A stretch of DNA of 64,000 bases from Bradyrhizobium sp. SZCCT0231 (GCF_018130245.1 NZ_JAFCKP010000008.1:124001-188000); one strand, 5' to 3'. Positions 1 through 8,550 are shown, numbered from the stretch's first letter. Made by a program: numbers and translations. Notes: generated from the sequence alone by a model not told the origin.

Positions 1-752
1 CGCACCAGTTGCGGATTGGCGTCGATGGCGGCGACCACGGCCTGGAACGCGGGCGGGCGTCCCGTGATGTCGAGCCGGCCGGAGACCTCGCCGAACTTTG
101 CGGCGGGATCTCCCATCAGCACAGCAAGCTCGCGCCGGGCGCTGGCCAGCGTCGCCTTGAGGCGCTCGCGATCGGCTTTCACCAGGGCGGAGGCGACCTC
201 GGCGCGGCCGGTCTCGGCCGGCGAGGAGGCACCGGCCTCGACGCGGCGGCGCAGCAGCGGCGTCAAACGGTCGATGGCGGCAATCTGTTCGTCGAGGATC
301 TGAATGCGTTGCTGCGCGCCGAGCACGCTGAGGAAGGCGATCGCGGTCTCCGACAGCACCTCCAGCCTGACGGCCTTGCGCTGGACCGCGGCGACCTCGA
401 TGCCGGCCTGTCCGGCGGCGATCCGCGCGTCGCGCTTGCCGAACAGCTCGAAGGCCTGGCTGATCTGCAGCGTGGTCTCCGCCGATCGCGTCCCGCGATA
501 TTTGCCGGAGCCGAATGAATCGTCCTGTTCGTAGGACAGTTCCGGATTGAGCAGGGCGCCCGCCTGGATGCGCTGGCCCGTGGCGATGCCGACGTCGCGC
601 TCCGCCGCCGTCAGCCGCGGGCTTGCGGCCAGCGCGCGCGACAGCGCGCTCCGCATCGTCAAAGTCTGGGCGTGCGACGGCGCTAGCGCCACGCCGGCAA
701 TCAGGCACGCCGCCGCGCACGCCAGGCGCGCGGTCATTCCCCTGCAAAACAT
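1..752 (-). CDS. TolC-family outer membrane efflux protein (CzcC/CusC type), 3' end beyond window
   Basis: Read on the minus strand, this frame is open from an ATG at 752 (a second ATG at 737) to the window edge, about 250 codons. The N-terminus is a signal peptide ending near ALAPSHAQ. The mature part is alanine- and glutamine-rich helical sequence with TolC-family hallmarks: an early MRSALSRALAASPRL helix, LNPELSYEQDDSFG near the first strand, and QISQAFELFGKRDARI before a long coiled-coil hairpin. Proteins of this type form the outer membrane channel of tripartite RND metal or drug efflux pumps. The His-rich small protein immediately upstream favours a heavy-metal (Czc/Cus) pump; the membrane-fusion and RND genes would lie beyond position 1. 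The metal is not known. Family assignment is fairly secure, substrate is inference. Confidence 0.8.
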   Translation of the reverse strand, partial: MFCRGMTARLACAAACLIAGVALAPSHAQTLTMRSALSRALAASPRLTAAERDVGIATGQRIQAGALLNPELSYEQDDSFGSGKYRGTRSAETTLQISQAFELFGKRDARIAAGQAGIEVAAVQRKAVRLEVLSETAIAFLSVLGAQQRIQILDEQIAAIDRLTPLLRRRVEAGASSPAETGRAEVASALVKADRERLKATLASARRELAVLMGDPAAKFGEVSGRLDITGRPPAFQAVVAAIDANPQLV

Positions 753-807
753 GAAACCGACCTGTGAAGGATGAACCTAATGGGCGCGGGACGCCCGACC
801 AATCCGT

Positions 808-1257
808 TCAGGCAAGATGTTTGGGAGGCGGGGAGTCGGTATCCGGGACAATTCCGGCGAGCCGGGGTGCACGTTGCGGGCTCGCTGCGGACACGAGCGT
901 GACCGATGCGGTCAATGGCGCCGGCTGCGTCACCGCCAGCGAGAAGCAGCCATGGCAATGATGGCTGGCGATGGCTTTGTGGTCGCTGTGGCCCGCGGGG
1001 CCATCAAGGACCGCAGCGATCTCCGAGCCGCCGCCGGGCGTGGTGACGTCGATGTCGTGCGAGCCGTGCAGCGTGCTCGCGAGCAGATAGACAGCCGCGA
1101 TCAGCACGGACAGCAGCCCGCGCCAGTTGCGCGAACGGCACGATCCTGTGGGCTGGCGGTTTGCGAGCACGACGTCACTCTGGTTGCGGTCTGTGCCCGG
1201 CCTAGCATGGGCGCGGGAACAGTGTCGACCCGCAACATTGTTACGTCCCTGGAACAA
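808..1257 (-). CDS. Small His-rich membrane-anchored protein upstream of metal efflux genes
   Basis: The open frame is 149 codons, but the first 35-45 residues are Arg-rich and not protein-like, so the true start is probably an internal GTG or TTG. The convincing part is one hydrophobic segment (SVLIAAVYLLAST) followed by a periplasmic-type region with many histidines, including SHHCHGCFS, and a proline-rich tail (SPPPKHLA). Short proteins with this design are often found just ahead of czcC/cusC-type genes and resemble the DUF2946 group. It ends about 55 bases before the TolC-family gene and is probably in the same operon. A metal-binding or metal-sensing accessory role is inference from the His/Cys content and the neighbour. 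The start codon is uncertain. Confidence 0.55.
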   Translation of the reverse strand: MFQGRNNVAGRHCSRAHARPGTDRNQSDVVLANRQPTGSCRSRNWRGLLSVLIAAVYLLASTLHGSHDIDVTTPGGGSEIAAVLDGPAGHSDHKAIASHHCHGCFSLAVTQPAPLTASVTLVSAASPQRAPRLAGIVPDTDSPPPKHLA

Positions 1258-1290
1258 TTGCCGCAGCGGTGCATATGTCGCCGGCGCCTT

Positions 1291-1527
1291 TCACTGGCGG
1301 ATGATGACGCGCCGATGTGGGGCCGTGGCTTCGATCGTGGGGGCCGGCTCCGGAGCGTCGCTGCCGTCGTCAGCCTCCGTGGTAATGACGGCGCGACGGC
1401 TCGCTTCCATCGCCAGTTCCAGCCATTTGATGGCTTCGTCGATCCATTGGTCGTGGTGCTCGGGATCGGCGAGGGCCTTCTCCCGGAATGTGTTCGCCTG
1501 ATGCAGGCATGCCGTTCTGCGATCCAC
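1291..1527 (-). CDS. Small conserved hypothetical protein, GTG start
   Basis: This 78-residue soluble protein starts with GTG at 1527, preceded by a strong Shine-Dalgarno (AGGAGAGG, complement of 1531-1538), which decides the start. Residues 1-45 are predicted mostly helical, with charged and aromatic positions (HHDQWIDEAIKWLELAMEA). The C-terminal third is acidic and proline-rich, then basic (HRRVIIRQ). No enzyme motif or membrane segment is visible. It lies 33 bases upstream of the His-rich metal-locus protein on the same strand, but nothing in it suggests metal binding. I do not recognise a function. The good ribosome binding site and coherent amphipathic sequence argue for a real gene. 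Confidence 0.6.
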   Translation of the reverse strand: MDRRTACLHQANTFREKALADPEHHDQWIDEAIKWLELAMEASRRAVITTEADDGSDAPEPAPTIEATAPHRRVIIRQ

Positions 1528-1631
1528 GCGCCTCTCCTGATCTGGAGATCCCGCCCGATCGCATCATTGATGATCCCGGCCCTGGCGTCGTTAACATAGG
1601 ACAGGGATGGCGAGCTGGCCGGAACGCGGAA

Positions 1632-1662
1632 AGGCCCCAGCCGGACGGACCGGCTGAGGCCT
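1632..1662 (-). terminator. Hairpin after pepT, probable terminator
   Basis: A stem of CAGCCGG (1638-1644) and CCGGCTG (1650-1656) is extended outward by AGGCC (1632-1636) pairing with GGCCT (1658-1662) across one mismatch. On the minus strand only three T residues follow, so it is a weak intrinsic terminator candidate. It lies 26 bases past the pepT stop. Confidence 0.5.
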
Positions 1663-1687
1663 CATGTGCTCACATTCTCTTCGCGCG

Positions 1688-2938
1688 TCAGGCCTTCTCC
1701 TCCCAGATCATCGCCAGATGCACGATGGTCTGGACTGCCTTTTCCATATCCTGCCGGCTGACCCATTCGAGGCGCGAGTGGAAGGCGTGCTCGCCGGCGA
1801 AGATGTTGGGGCAGGGCAGGCCCATGAAGGACAGGCGCGAGCCGTCGGTGCCGCCGCGGATCGCGGTGCGCATCGGGCGCAGGCCGGCGCGGCGGATCGC
1901 CTCGATGGCGTACTCCAGCACGTGCGGATGACGGTCGATCACCTGCTTCATGTTGCGGTACTGCTCCTTCACCTCGAAGGTGTAAGTCGAGCGCGGATAG
2001 TCCTTCATCACGTCCTTCACGATCGTCTCGAGCAGGACTTCCTTCTCCTTCAAGCCTTCCTCGGTGAAGTCGCGGACGATGAAGGAGAGCGTCGCCTGTT
2101 CCAGCGCGCCGTCGATCCCGATCGGATGCAGAAAGCCCTGCTTGCCCGAGGTCGTCTCCGGCGAGCAGCCTTCCCTAGGCAGTCGCTCGACGATGGCGGC
2201 CGCGATCTTGATCGCGTGCTCCATCTTGCCCTTGGCATAGCCGGGATGGGCGCTGACGCCATTGATGGTGACGGTGGCGCCGTCGGCCGAGAAGGTCTCG
2301 TCCTCGACGCAGCCGGCGCTCTCGCCGTCCATGGTGTAGCCGAAGTCGGCACCCAGCTTCTTCAGGTCGACATTGTCGACGCCGCGGCCGATCTCCTCGT
2401 CCGGCGTGAACAGGATCTTGATGGTGCCGTGCTTCACGTCGGGATTGTTGAGAAAGAAATGCGCGGCATCCATGATCTCGGCGACGCCGGCCTTGTTGTC
2501 GGCCCCCAATAGCGTGGTGCCGTCGGTGGTGATGATGTCGTTGCCGATCTGGTTCTTCAGCGCGGGGTGCTCGGCGAAGCGGATCACCTGGCTGGTGTCG
2601 CCCGGCAGCACGATATCGCCGCCGCGATAGTTCTTCACGACCTGCGGCTTGACGTCCTTGCCGGTGACATCGGGCGAGGTGTCCATGTGCGAGCAGAAGC
2701 AGATCACCGGCACCTTCTTGTCGGTGTTGGCCGGGATCGTTCCGTAGACATAGCCGTAATCGTCGAGATGGGCGTCGGCAACGCCCATGGCCTTCAACTC
2801 GGCGGCGAGCACGCGGCCGAGATCCTTCTGCTTCTCGGTCGAGGGCGAGCTGGGGGATTCCGGATCGGACTGGGTGTCGATGGTGACATAGCGCAGGAAG
2901 CGCTCGGTCACGGTATGCGAAAGGGTGAGGGAGGACAT
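1688..2938 (-). CDS. pepT: Peptidase T (tripeptide aminopeptidase)
   Basis: This 416-residue cytosolic M20B-family zinc peptidase removes the N-terminal residue from tripeptides. Visible motifs are SHMDTSPDVTG (metal-ligand His84 and catalytic Asp86), LLGADNKAGVAEIM (bridging Asp), TPDEEIGRG (catalytic and metal Glu pair), YTMDGESAG, and near the C-terminus GGTDGSRLS and AGEHAFHSRLEW, which supply the last ligand. The dimerisation lid domain lies between the two halves. Length matches the family (about 410). The start at 2938 gives the usual N-terminal helix (TERFLRYVTIDTQSD). It stands alone, with an HU-like gene 117 bases upstream on the same strand and a hairpin after its stop. Assignment is secure. 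Confidence 0.95.
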   Translation of the reverse strand: MSSLTLSHTVTERFLRYVTIDTQSDPESPSSPSTEKQKDLGRVLAAELKAMGVADAHLDDYGYVYGTIPANTDKKVPVICFCSHMDTSPDVTGKDVKPQVVKNYRGGDIVLPGDTSQVIRFAEHPALKNQIGNDIITTDGTTLLGADNKAGVAEIMDAAHFFLNNPDVKHGTIKILFTPDEEIGRGVDNVDLKKLGADFGYTMDGESAGCVEDETFSADGATVTINGVSAHPGYAKGKMEHAIKIAAAIVERLPREGCSPETTSGKQGFLHPIGIDGALEQATLSFIVRDFTEEGLKEKEVLLETIVKDVMKDYPRSTYTFEVKEQYRNMKQVIDRHPHVLEYAIEAIRRAGLRPMRTAIRGGTDGSRLSFMGLPCPNIFAGEHAFHSRLEWVSRQDMEKAVQTIVHLAMIWEEKA

Positions 2939-3055
2939 TTCTGGTCAAACCGCCGGGTGTTCGGGAAGCAGGTCTTGGGGAAGCAGGCGGTATATCAGAA
3001 AAGCGGGCCGCGATGCGGCGGAACGGGATCGGATCAGGCTTAACGAAAGATCACC

Positions 3056-3370
3056 TTAGATCGCCTCTTTCAGTTCCTTCACCGGACGGAACGCGACCTT
3101 CCTGCTGGCCTTGATGTGAATCGCTTCGCCGGTGGCAGGATTGCGGCCGGTGCGGGCGGCGCGCTTGCGGACCTGGAGGATGCCAAGCCCCACGATGCGA
3201 ACCCGGTCGCCCTTCTTCAGGTGCTTGGCGATCAGATCGACCATCTCGGTCAGGACGGCCTCGGCGTGCTTTTTCGACAGGTCCTGACGCTCCGCGATGT
3301 CGGCGGCGAGGTGCTTGAGCGTGATGGTGGCGGGAGCGGCTGCCTTTTTCGCCGAATCCTTCTTTGCCAT
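3056..3370 (-). CDS. HU-family DNA-binding protein
   Basis: This 104-residue histone-like protein has a Lys/Ala-rich N-terminal extension of about 20 residues (AKKDSAKKAAAPATI) ahead of the HU/IHF fold. The fold shows KKHAEAVLTEMVDLIAKHLKKGD, then GLGILQVRKRAARTGRNPATG, the DNA-intercalating arm with the conserved RNPATGE motif. The start at 3370 is chosen because GAGGAGG lies just upstream; an in-frame codon at 3385 has no such site. Compared with canonical 90-residue HU the extension is unusual, though common among rhizobial paralogues. It would bend and compact DNA, probably as a homodimer. It is not the IHF alpha or beta subunit by its sequence. Confidence 0.9.
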   Translation of the reverse strand: MAKKDSAKKAAAPATITLKHLAADIAERQDLSKKHAEAVLTEMVDLIAKHLKKGDRVRIVGLGILQVRKRAARTGRNPATGEAIHIKASRKVAFRPVKELKEAI

Positions 3371-3564
3371 GTCTGGCCTCCTCAATTGCAGGGGAAACCC
3401 CGGAAAAGCCGGAAAAGCGTGGGGATCCCTCTAAATCGTGGAAGGCGTAGACGATTCGGACGCGGGCTGACTATGCCACGGGTTCCCGACGGCCGCCGAT
3501 GGTGGCCCACAGCCGCGAAAGGCGTCGAGAAGATCAGGCTAAGGCTATGAAGGGATTGCCAAAA

Positions 3565-3641
<77 letters not shown>

Positions 3642-3673
3642 GTGGTTCGCTGAACGCGCGCGGAACGAGGGGG

Positions 3674-3702
3674 GACTTAAAGGGGGGACATGGTGAAGTC
3701 AA
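3674..3702 (-). promoter_or_regulatory. Probable promoter of tRNA-Asp
   Basis: On the minus strand TTGACT (3702-3697) is followed after 17 bases by TAAGTC (3679-3674), and the tRNA 5' end lies 33 bases further on. The -35 match is good and the -10 match is poor. A GC-rich stretch separates the -10 from the tRNA, as in many stable-RNA promoters. Confidence 0.45.
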
Positions 3703-3753
3703 GGACGTTGCGCTTCCTCAGTGCGTCCCGGCTAAGCATTGCTCTGGAAAACG

Positions 3754-3776
3754 AAAAAGGCCGCCCGGAGGCGGCC
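3754..3776 (-). terminator. Intrinsic terminator of the 67-residue membrane peptide gene
   Basis: A perfect 7-bp stem (GGCCGCC at 3759-3765, GGCGGCC at 3770-3776, loop CGGA) is followed on the minus strand by five T residues (3758-3754). It sits 26 bases past the stop of the gene at 3802-4005. Confidence 0.85.
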
Positions 3777-3801
3777 AATGGTCAGCCCGGAGGAGGCCGT
3801 A

Positions 3802-4005
3802 TCAGCGAATCTCCGACGTCCCCGCGCTCGTCACCACGACCGGCTTGCCGGCCTTGATCACATGGGTGGACTGGGCGGTCTGGCTGTAATCGGCATGGGT
3901 GCGGGCTGCGATCCCGAAGCCGGCCACGACGATGCCGGCCACCAGCGCCACCACCACGATCTTCAGGTGGGTCGCACGATCAGCAGAGTGAATAGAGTGG
4001 TTCAT
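3802..4005 (-). CDS. Small single-helix membrane protein, function unknown
   Basis: This 67-residue protein has a short polar N-terminus (MNHSIHSADRATHLK), one strong transmembrane helix (residues about 15-34, KIVVVALVAGIVVAGFGIAA) and a C-terminal tail ending VIKAGKPVVVTSAGTSEIR. A clear GGGAGG Shine-Dalgarno lies just before the ATG at 4005 and a strong intrinsic terminator follows the stop, so it is a complete monocistronic gene. Small proteins of this type seem to be recurrent in Bradyrhizobium genomes, but I know no function for them. The tail is probably periplasmic by the positive-inside rule (Arg/His/Lys before the helix). It is unlikely to be a lipoprotein because no lipobox Cys is present. 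Confidence 0.75.
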   Translation of the reverse strand: MNHSIHSADRATHLKIVVVALVAGIVVAGFGIAARTHADYSQTAQSTHVIKAGKPVVVTSAGTSEIR

Positions 4006-4165
4006 CTGAGCCTCCCGACGGGCTTTGCCGCCGTCTATGGGCTCTTCTTCTAAGGACCATCTGTTTCCGGATGGTTTCGCGGGTTCCGCAAAATGGTTTC
4101 ATTGATACGCCCGCTTGGTTTCGCCGGGCTGGTGGCCTGAAGCGGCGTTAGGCGGCCGCCCAAGG

Positions 4166-4426
4166 GACAGCCGTGCTCTGGCAAACCTGTTGTCGCGCAA
4201 GCTGATCGCGAAAACGGCCAATCCGAAGGACAACCGCGAGGTGTTGATCTCGCTGACCGCGACGGGTCTCGCCGCGCATGATGCGATCGTCGACGGCGCG
4301 CAGGAGCGCAACCGTCGCCTGCTGGAGCATCTGAGCGAAGCCGAGCTCCATGCACTGCTGCGGCAGGTCGATCAGCTCACGGCGATCGCCGCCGAGATGC
4401 TCGAGAGCGAGAAGAATTTGCGCTGA
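4166..4426 (+). pseudogene. C-terminal fragment of a MarR-family regulator
   Basis: From about 4172 the frame reads RALANLLSRKLIAK, then NPKDNREVLISLTATG, then a leucine-rich helix to EKNLR. This is the wing and the C-terminal dimerisation helices of a MarR regulator. The N-terminal half (dimerisation helices and the recognition helix) is missing: the upstream sequence in this frame is unrelated and none of the other frames between 4006 and 4166 supplies it. A nominal start at 4115 would give a 103-residue protein with no DNA-binding helix. I therefore read it as a truncated remnant. It lies just upstream of the siderophore-receptor gene, perhaps as the relic of a local regulator. Confidence 0.65.
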
Positions 4427-4458
4427 TCTCGCTGCAACACATGGAATTATTGGAGCGC

Positions 4459-4479
4459 TTCTAAGAGTCTTTCTAAGAA
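4459..4479 (+). promoter_or_regulatory. Repeated TTCTAAGA motif ahead of the siderophore receptor, possible operator
   Basis: Two copies of TTCTAAGR start 12 bases apart: TTCTAAGAG at 4459-4467 and TTCTAAGAA at 4471-4479. The second is a perfect TTCT-A-AGAA palindrome. They lie about 90 bases before the likely ATG at 4568 in an otherwise AT-rich stretch. This position suits an iron-responsive operator. The sequence shares TTCTAA with rhizobial Irr (ICE) boxes but is not a full consensus. The regulator is unknown. Confidence 0.4.
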
Positions 4480-4567
4480 GCTTTCAATTAGGGAAATCGC
4501 GCGCCCTCACATAAGCGTCACCTTCAAGCGCATGCCGTTCCGGGACAGGCGGCATGACGCATCGAAC

Positions 4568-6850
4568 ATGCAGCTTTGGGGTGGCGCGTTGAACAGTCTT
4601 GGAATGCTGCGGTCGGCCGTGTTGGCGACCGCATCCGCTTGGGTCTTGATGCCGCAGGCATCGCTCGCACAATCTTCCGCGCAGAGTGGCGCGCAGAACC
4701 TGCCGTCGGTGACCGTCACCGCGCCGGAAACCCGGAGACGTGCTGCTGCGGCCCCGCAGCGCCGCGCGCCACGGTCATCGGTGCAGACCGCCGACCGCAA
4801 CAAGCCGCAGCCGCGGCGCGAGGTGGGCTTCGTCGAGACGCCGCGCGGTCCGGTGAACGGCTACGTCGCGAACCGCAGCTCGTCGGGCACCAAGACCAAC
4901 ACGCCGATCATGGAGACGCCGCAGGCGATCTCGGTGGTCGGTGCGGAGCAGATCCGCGACCAGAAGCCGAACAAGTTCGACGAGATCGTGCGCTACTCGC
5001 CCGGCATTCACGGAGAAACCTACGGCGCCGACAACCGCAACGATTGGTTCCAGATTCGCGGATTCAAAGCCGAGGATGTCGGCCTGTTCCTCGATGGACT
5101 GCAGCTTTTCTATACGTCTTACGCCAGTTGGAAGCTGCAGCCATTCAACCTGGAGCGCGTCGAGGTCCTGCGCGGGCCGTCAGCGGTTCTGTACGGCGGA
5201 TCAAATCCGGGCGGCATCGTGAATGCCATTTCAAAGATGCCGCCTGCCGAGCCAGTCCGCTATCTCGAGGCCGGCGTCAACAACTTCGGCAACAGCTATC
5301 TGTCGTTCGATTTCGGTGGCCCCGTTGCTACCGCAACCGAGCCGGGCAAGCTGTTCTATCGCGTCGTCGGGCAGGTCAAGGGCGGCGGCACTCAGGTCGA
5401 TTTCACGCCGGACAACAACTACTTCATCGCGCCGTCCTTTACCTGGAAGCCCGATGAGGACACGTCTTTCACCGTCCTGGCGTCGGCATCCAAGTACGAG
5501 ACGCGCAGCCTCAACTTCCTACCTTATGTGGGCACCGTCGTGAATGCGCCCTGGGGGAAGATTCCGACGAGCCTCTTCGCCAGCGATCCGAGCGTCGACA
5601 CTTTCCAGCGTGAGCAGGAAATGATCGGTTACCGTTTCGAGCGCAACCTCTCCGACAACGTCACCGTTCGGCAGAACGCGCGCTTTGCCCATGTCGACGT
5701 AACTCTTTCGACGCTGTACGGTCTCGGCTACCTGACGACGCCCGCCGCGGCAAACCTCAACCGGGGCAACTTCCTGACCCATGGCGTCGCAAATCAGGCC
5801 AATCTCGACAACCAGGTGGAGTATCGCTTCGCGACCGGCCCGCTGCAGCACACCTCGCTGTTCGGCGTCGACCTCAAACACTACAAGATCGACGATTGGC
5901 AGGGCTTTGGTGCGGCAACGCCGCTCAATTTCCTGAACCCGGTCTATATGCCCACCGCGCGCTTCGACGGTGCCCCGTATCAGAACGCCACGCTGACCCA
6001 GAAGCAGGTCGGCATCTACGCGCAGGATCAGATCAGGCTTGACCGGCTGACGCTGGTGCTGTCGGGTCGCAACGATTGGGTTGACACTGACAACGACAAC
6101 CATATCGGCGCGAGCATGGGGCGGAACGACAGTGCGTTCTCTGGCCGCGCCGGCCTGATCTATAATTTCGACAATGGGATTGCTCCTTACGTCTCCTACG
6201 CGACGAGCTTCAATCCGATCATCGGCACCAACTTCACGCTCAAACAGCTCTATCTGCCGGAGACCGCAAGGCAGGCGGAAGTCGGCCTGAAGTACCAACC
6301 GCTCGGCTTCGACGGTCATTTCGGTGTCGCGCTGTTCGACCTGAAGCGCGACAACGTGCTGACGACTGACCCGAACAATGCGCTGTTGTCGGTGCAGACC
6401 GGGCAGGTAACCTCGCGCGGCATCGAGCTCGAGGCCGTGGCCAACGTTATGCCCGGGCTGAAGGTAATCGCCTCGCATACCGTCTTCGACATCTTCGTGA
6501 GCCGCGACCTCAACAGCGCGCTGATCGGCAAGACGCCGACCAACACGCCAAGCCAGCTCACCTCTGGCTGGGCCGACTACACCATCCAATCCGGCCCGCT
6601 GGCCGGGCTCGGTTTCGGCGGCGGCATCCGCTATGTCGGCAAATCCTACGCCGACAACATGAATACGCTGGAGGTCCCGGCCTATCTCTTGGGCGATGCG
6701 GCCGTTCACTACGAATGGCAGGGCTGGCGATACGCGCTCAACGTGTCGAATGTCACTGATAAGACCTTCGTGGGAAGCTGCTCTTCTCCCACCGCCTGCT
6801 TCTACGGCGACCGCCGGCGCGTCACCGCCAGCGTCTCCTACAAGTGGTGA
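4568..6850 (+). CDS. TonB-dependent siderophore receptor
   Basis: The protein is 760 residues from the ATG at 4568, which places a signal peptide (LGMLRSAVLATASAWVLMPQ, cleavage near SLAQ) at the N-terminus; an ATG at 4532 would add 12 polar residues. A TonB box-like LPSVTVTAPE follows. The plug domain shows ETPQAISVVGAEQIRDQ, RGFKAEDVGLFLDGLQ and ERVEVLRGPSAVLYGG-NPGG. The rest is a 22-strand barrel ending with a paired-Cys loop (SCSSPTACFYGDRR) and the terminal VTASVSYKW. This pattern is that of FhuA/FpvA-type ferric-siderophore receptors importing Fe(III) chelates across the outer membrane with TonB-ExbBD energy. No transporter or siderophore gene adjoins it. The ligand cannot be told from sequence. 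Confidence 0.92.
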   Translation: MQLWGGALNSLGMLRSAVLATASAWVLMPQASLAQSSAQSGAQNLPSVTVTAPETRRRAAAAPQRRAPRSSVQTADRNKPQPRREVGFVETPRGPVNGYVANRSSSGTKTNTPIMETPQAISVVGAEQIRDQKPNKFDEIVRYSPGIHGETYGADNRNDWFQIRGFKAEDVGLFLDGLQLFYTSYASWKLQPFNLERVEVLRGPSAVLYGGSNPGGIVNAISKMPPAEPVRYLEAGVNNFGNSYLSFDFGGPVATATEPGKLFYRVVGQVKGGGTQVDFTPDNNYFIAPSFTWKPDEDTSFTVLASASKYETRSLNFLPYVGTVVNAPWGKIPTSLFASDPSVDTFQREQEMIGYRFERNLSDNVTVRQNARFAHVDVTLSTLYGLGYLTTPAAANLNRGNFLTHGVANQANLDNQVEYRFATGPLQHTSLFGVDLKHYKIDDWQGFGAATPLNFLNPVYMPTARFDGAPYQNATLTQKQVGIYAQDQIRLDRLTLVLSGRNDWVDTDNDNHIGASMGRNDSAFSGRAGLIYNFDNGIAPYVSYATSFNPIIGTNFTLKQLYLPETARQAEVGLKYQPLGFDGHFGVALFDLKRDNVLTTDPNNALLSVQTGQVTSRGIELEAVANVMPGLKVIASHTVFDIFVSRDLNSALIGKTPTNTPSQLTSGWADYTIQSGPLAGLGFGGGIRYVGKSYADNMNTLEVPAYLLGDAAVHYEWQGWRYALNVSNVTDKTFVGSCSSPTACFYGDRRRVTASVSYKW

Positions 6851-7606
6851 GGACAGGCGAGGGCAGGACCTCGCGGCGGACCGGCTCTGGGGCCGGCCGA
6901 TCGCGACGATCATCTGCTTCGCCTGACCGGACTGCCACTGATCTTCCCTCAGGAGATCGATGAGCCCATGGGCTATGCCCCCCAGCCCGAAGCTCATCCG
7001 AGCGCGGCGCGAGCGACCAACCGGCAAGTCGCCGCCGCCGCGCTCGCGGTCCGTTTGCAGCTGACCGCCGACGCATTCGCCGGGCGAACCCCGGCCCCTT
7101 CGTGGCGCATGGCTCTGTGATCGTGCGCAGCTGTGGATAGGTGTGCTTTGTTGCACCTGTCCTGATCGCGGTGGCGCCCTCAATGACTCATTGGCTGCTC
7201 CGCTCTGTGGACCCCTGGCAAAAGGACCCTCGGCAAATTATGTCACGGGTGCGGCGGGAGGGCGCCTGCGCCGGTCGTTGCCGGGGTTGGACGCTCCGTC
7301 GCACCGGAAAAACCGTACATTTGCTCGGTCAAGGCGCGGCCGATAGCTGCCTTGTAGCTGCCTTGGGCCCTGCACGGCAAACTCAGAACTGCAGGCCTTG
7401 CAAAACTGTGACTGCCCTTGCTGGGCCCAGCGATCTGCTCCATACCAGCCGCGGGGTGATTCCGGGATTTTCACCGTTCTGGGAGCGGCAAAGGGCCTGA
7501 AAACAGCGTGTCTTGCGCCCATTGGTGCACTGCGCTAAGGCTCAGAATAATTCCAAATCGGACGAATCCGTGGCTGTCCCGAGGCTGCGGGAAAAAGGGC
7601 TCGTCA
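6851..7606 (+). other. Long gap before nuoA; no recognised gene
   Basis: These 750 bases separate the siderophore receptor from nuoA. The receptor's reading frame stays open after its stop from 6851 to about 7120 with coding-like composition (for instance LRLTGLPLIFPQEIDEP), but there is no good start and no family I recognise, so it may be the decayed end of a lost gene. From 7120 to 7606 I see no gene. This part should contain the nuo promoter and leader, but I could not find a convincing -35/-10 pair. Confidence 0.4.
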
Positions 7607-7972
7607 ATGAGCGGCATTCTGCAGAACTATCTTCCACTCGTCGTCTTTATAGGCGTAGCGGGCCTCATCGGTCTCGTGCTGCTGATCGCGCCGTTCATCG
7701 TGGCGTTCCAGCAGCCGGACCCGGAAAAGCTGTCGGCCTATGAGTGCGGTTTCAACGCCTTCGACGACGCCCGCATGAAGTTCGACGTCCGCTTCTACCT
7801 GGTCGCCATCCTCTTCATCATCTTCGACCTCGAGGTGGCGTTCCTGTTCCCCTGGGCGGTGGCGTTCGGCAAGCTTGGCGCGACCGGCTTCTGGTCCATG
7901 GTGGTGTTCCTCGCCGTGCTGACGGTCGGGTTCGCCTATGAATGGAAGAAGGGAGCACTGGAATGGGATTGA
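7607..7972 (+). CDS. nuoA: NADH-quinone oxidoreductase subunit A
   Basis: This 121-residue ND3-type membrane subunit of complex I has three transmembrane helices (residues about 10-32, 62-84 and 90-112). The conserved loop between the first two, [20 protein letters not shown] with its invariant Cys, lies at the quinone-site interface. The start at 7607 (MSGILQNY) is chosen because an upstream in-frame codon at 7508 adds non-conserved residues; AAGGG sits a few bases before the chosen ATG. It is the first gene of a 14-subunit nuo operon and overlaps nuoB by 10 bases, so the two are probably translationally coupled. Confidence 0.96.
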   Translation: MSGILQNYLPLVVFIGVAGLIGLVLLIAPFIVAFQQPDPEKLSAYECGFNAFDDARMKFDVRFYLVAILFIIFDLEVAFLFPWAVAFGKLGATGFWSMVVFLAVLTVGFAYEWKKGALEWD

Positions 7973-8550
7973 ACACTGTACCGCCCACCGGTCCGGTCAT
8001 CGCGCCGGCTCCGAAGGGCATCCTGGATCCGTCGACCGGCAAGCCGGTCGGGGCCAATGACCCGTTCTTCCTCGAGGTCAATTCTGAGCTGTCCGACAAG
8101 GGCTTCTTCGTGGCCGCGACCGACGATCTCATCACCTGGGCGCGCACCGGCTCCTTGATGTGGATGACCTTCGGTCTCGCCTGCTGCGCGGTCGAGATGA
8201 TGCAAGTGTCGATGCCGCGCTACGACGTCGAGCGCTTTGGCTTCGCCCCGCGGGCCTCGCCGCGCCAGTCCGACGTGATGATCGTCGCGGGAACCCTGAC
8301 CAACAAGATGGCGCCGGCGCTGCGCAAGGTCTACGACCAGATGCCGGAGCCGCGCTACGTCATCTCGATGGGCTCCTGCGCCAATGGCGGCGGCTACTAC
8401 CACTATTCCTACTCGGTCGTGCGCGGCTGCGACCGTATCGTGCCGATCGACATCTACGTGCCGGGCTGCCCGCCCACGGCGGAAGCGCTGCTCTACGGCG
8501 TGCTGCTGCTGCAGAAGAAGATCCGGCGCACCGGCACCATCGAACGCTAA
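7963..8550 (+). CDS. nuoB: NADH-quinone oxidoreductase subunit B (cluster N2)
   Basis: This 195-residue PSST-type subunit carries the terminal 4Fe-4S cluster N2 that passes electrons to quinone. Ligands are Cys74 and Cys75 ([10 protein letters not shown]), Cys139 (GSCANGG) and Cys169 ([10 protein letters not shown]). The start at 7963 is preceded by GGGAG and lies inside the last codons of nuoA; an ATG at 7942 belongs to nuoA-coded sequence. The N-terminal 40 residues are a proline-rich extension typical of alphaproteobacteria. It forms the quinone-binding chamber with NuoD and NuoH. All cluster residues are present. Confidence 0.97.
   Translation: MGLNTVPPTGPVIAPAPKGILDPSTGKPVGANDPFFLEVNSELSDKGFFVAATDDLITWARTGSLMWMTFGLACCAVEMMQVSMPRYDVERFGFAPRASPRQSDVMIVAGTLTNKMAPALRKVYDQMPEPRYVISMGSCANGGGYYHYSYSVVRGCDRIVPIDIYVPGCPPTAEALLYGVLLLQKKIRRTGTIER

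Noticed and set aside
5519-7183. 554-codon open frame on the minus strand opposite the siderophore receptor
   Set aside because: It is antisense to a clear receptor gene, has Arg/Gly/His-rich shadow composition and no family features.
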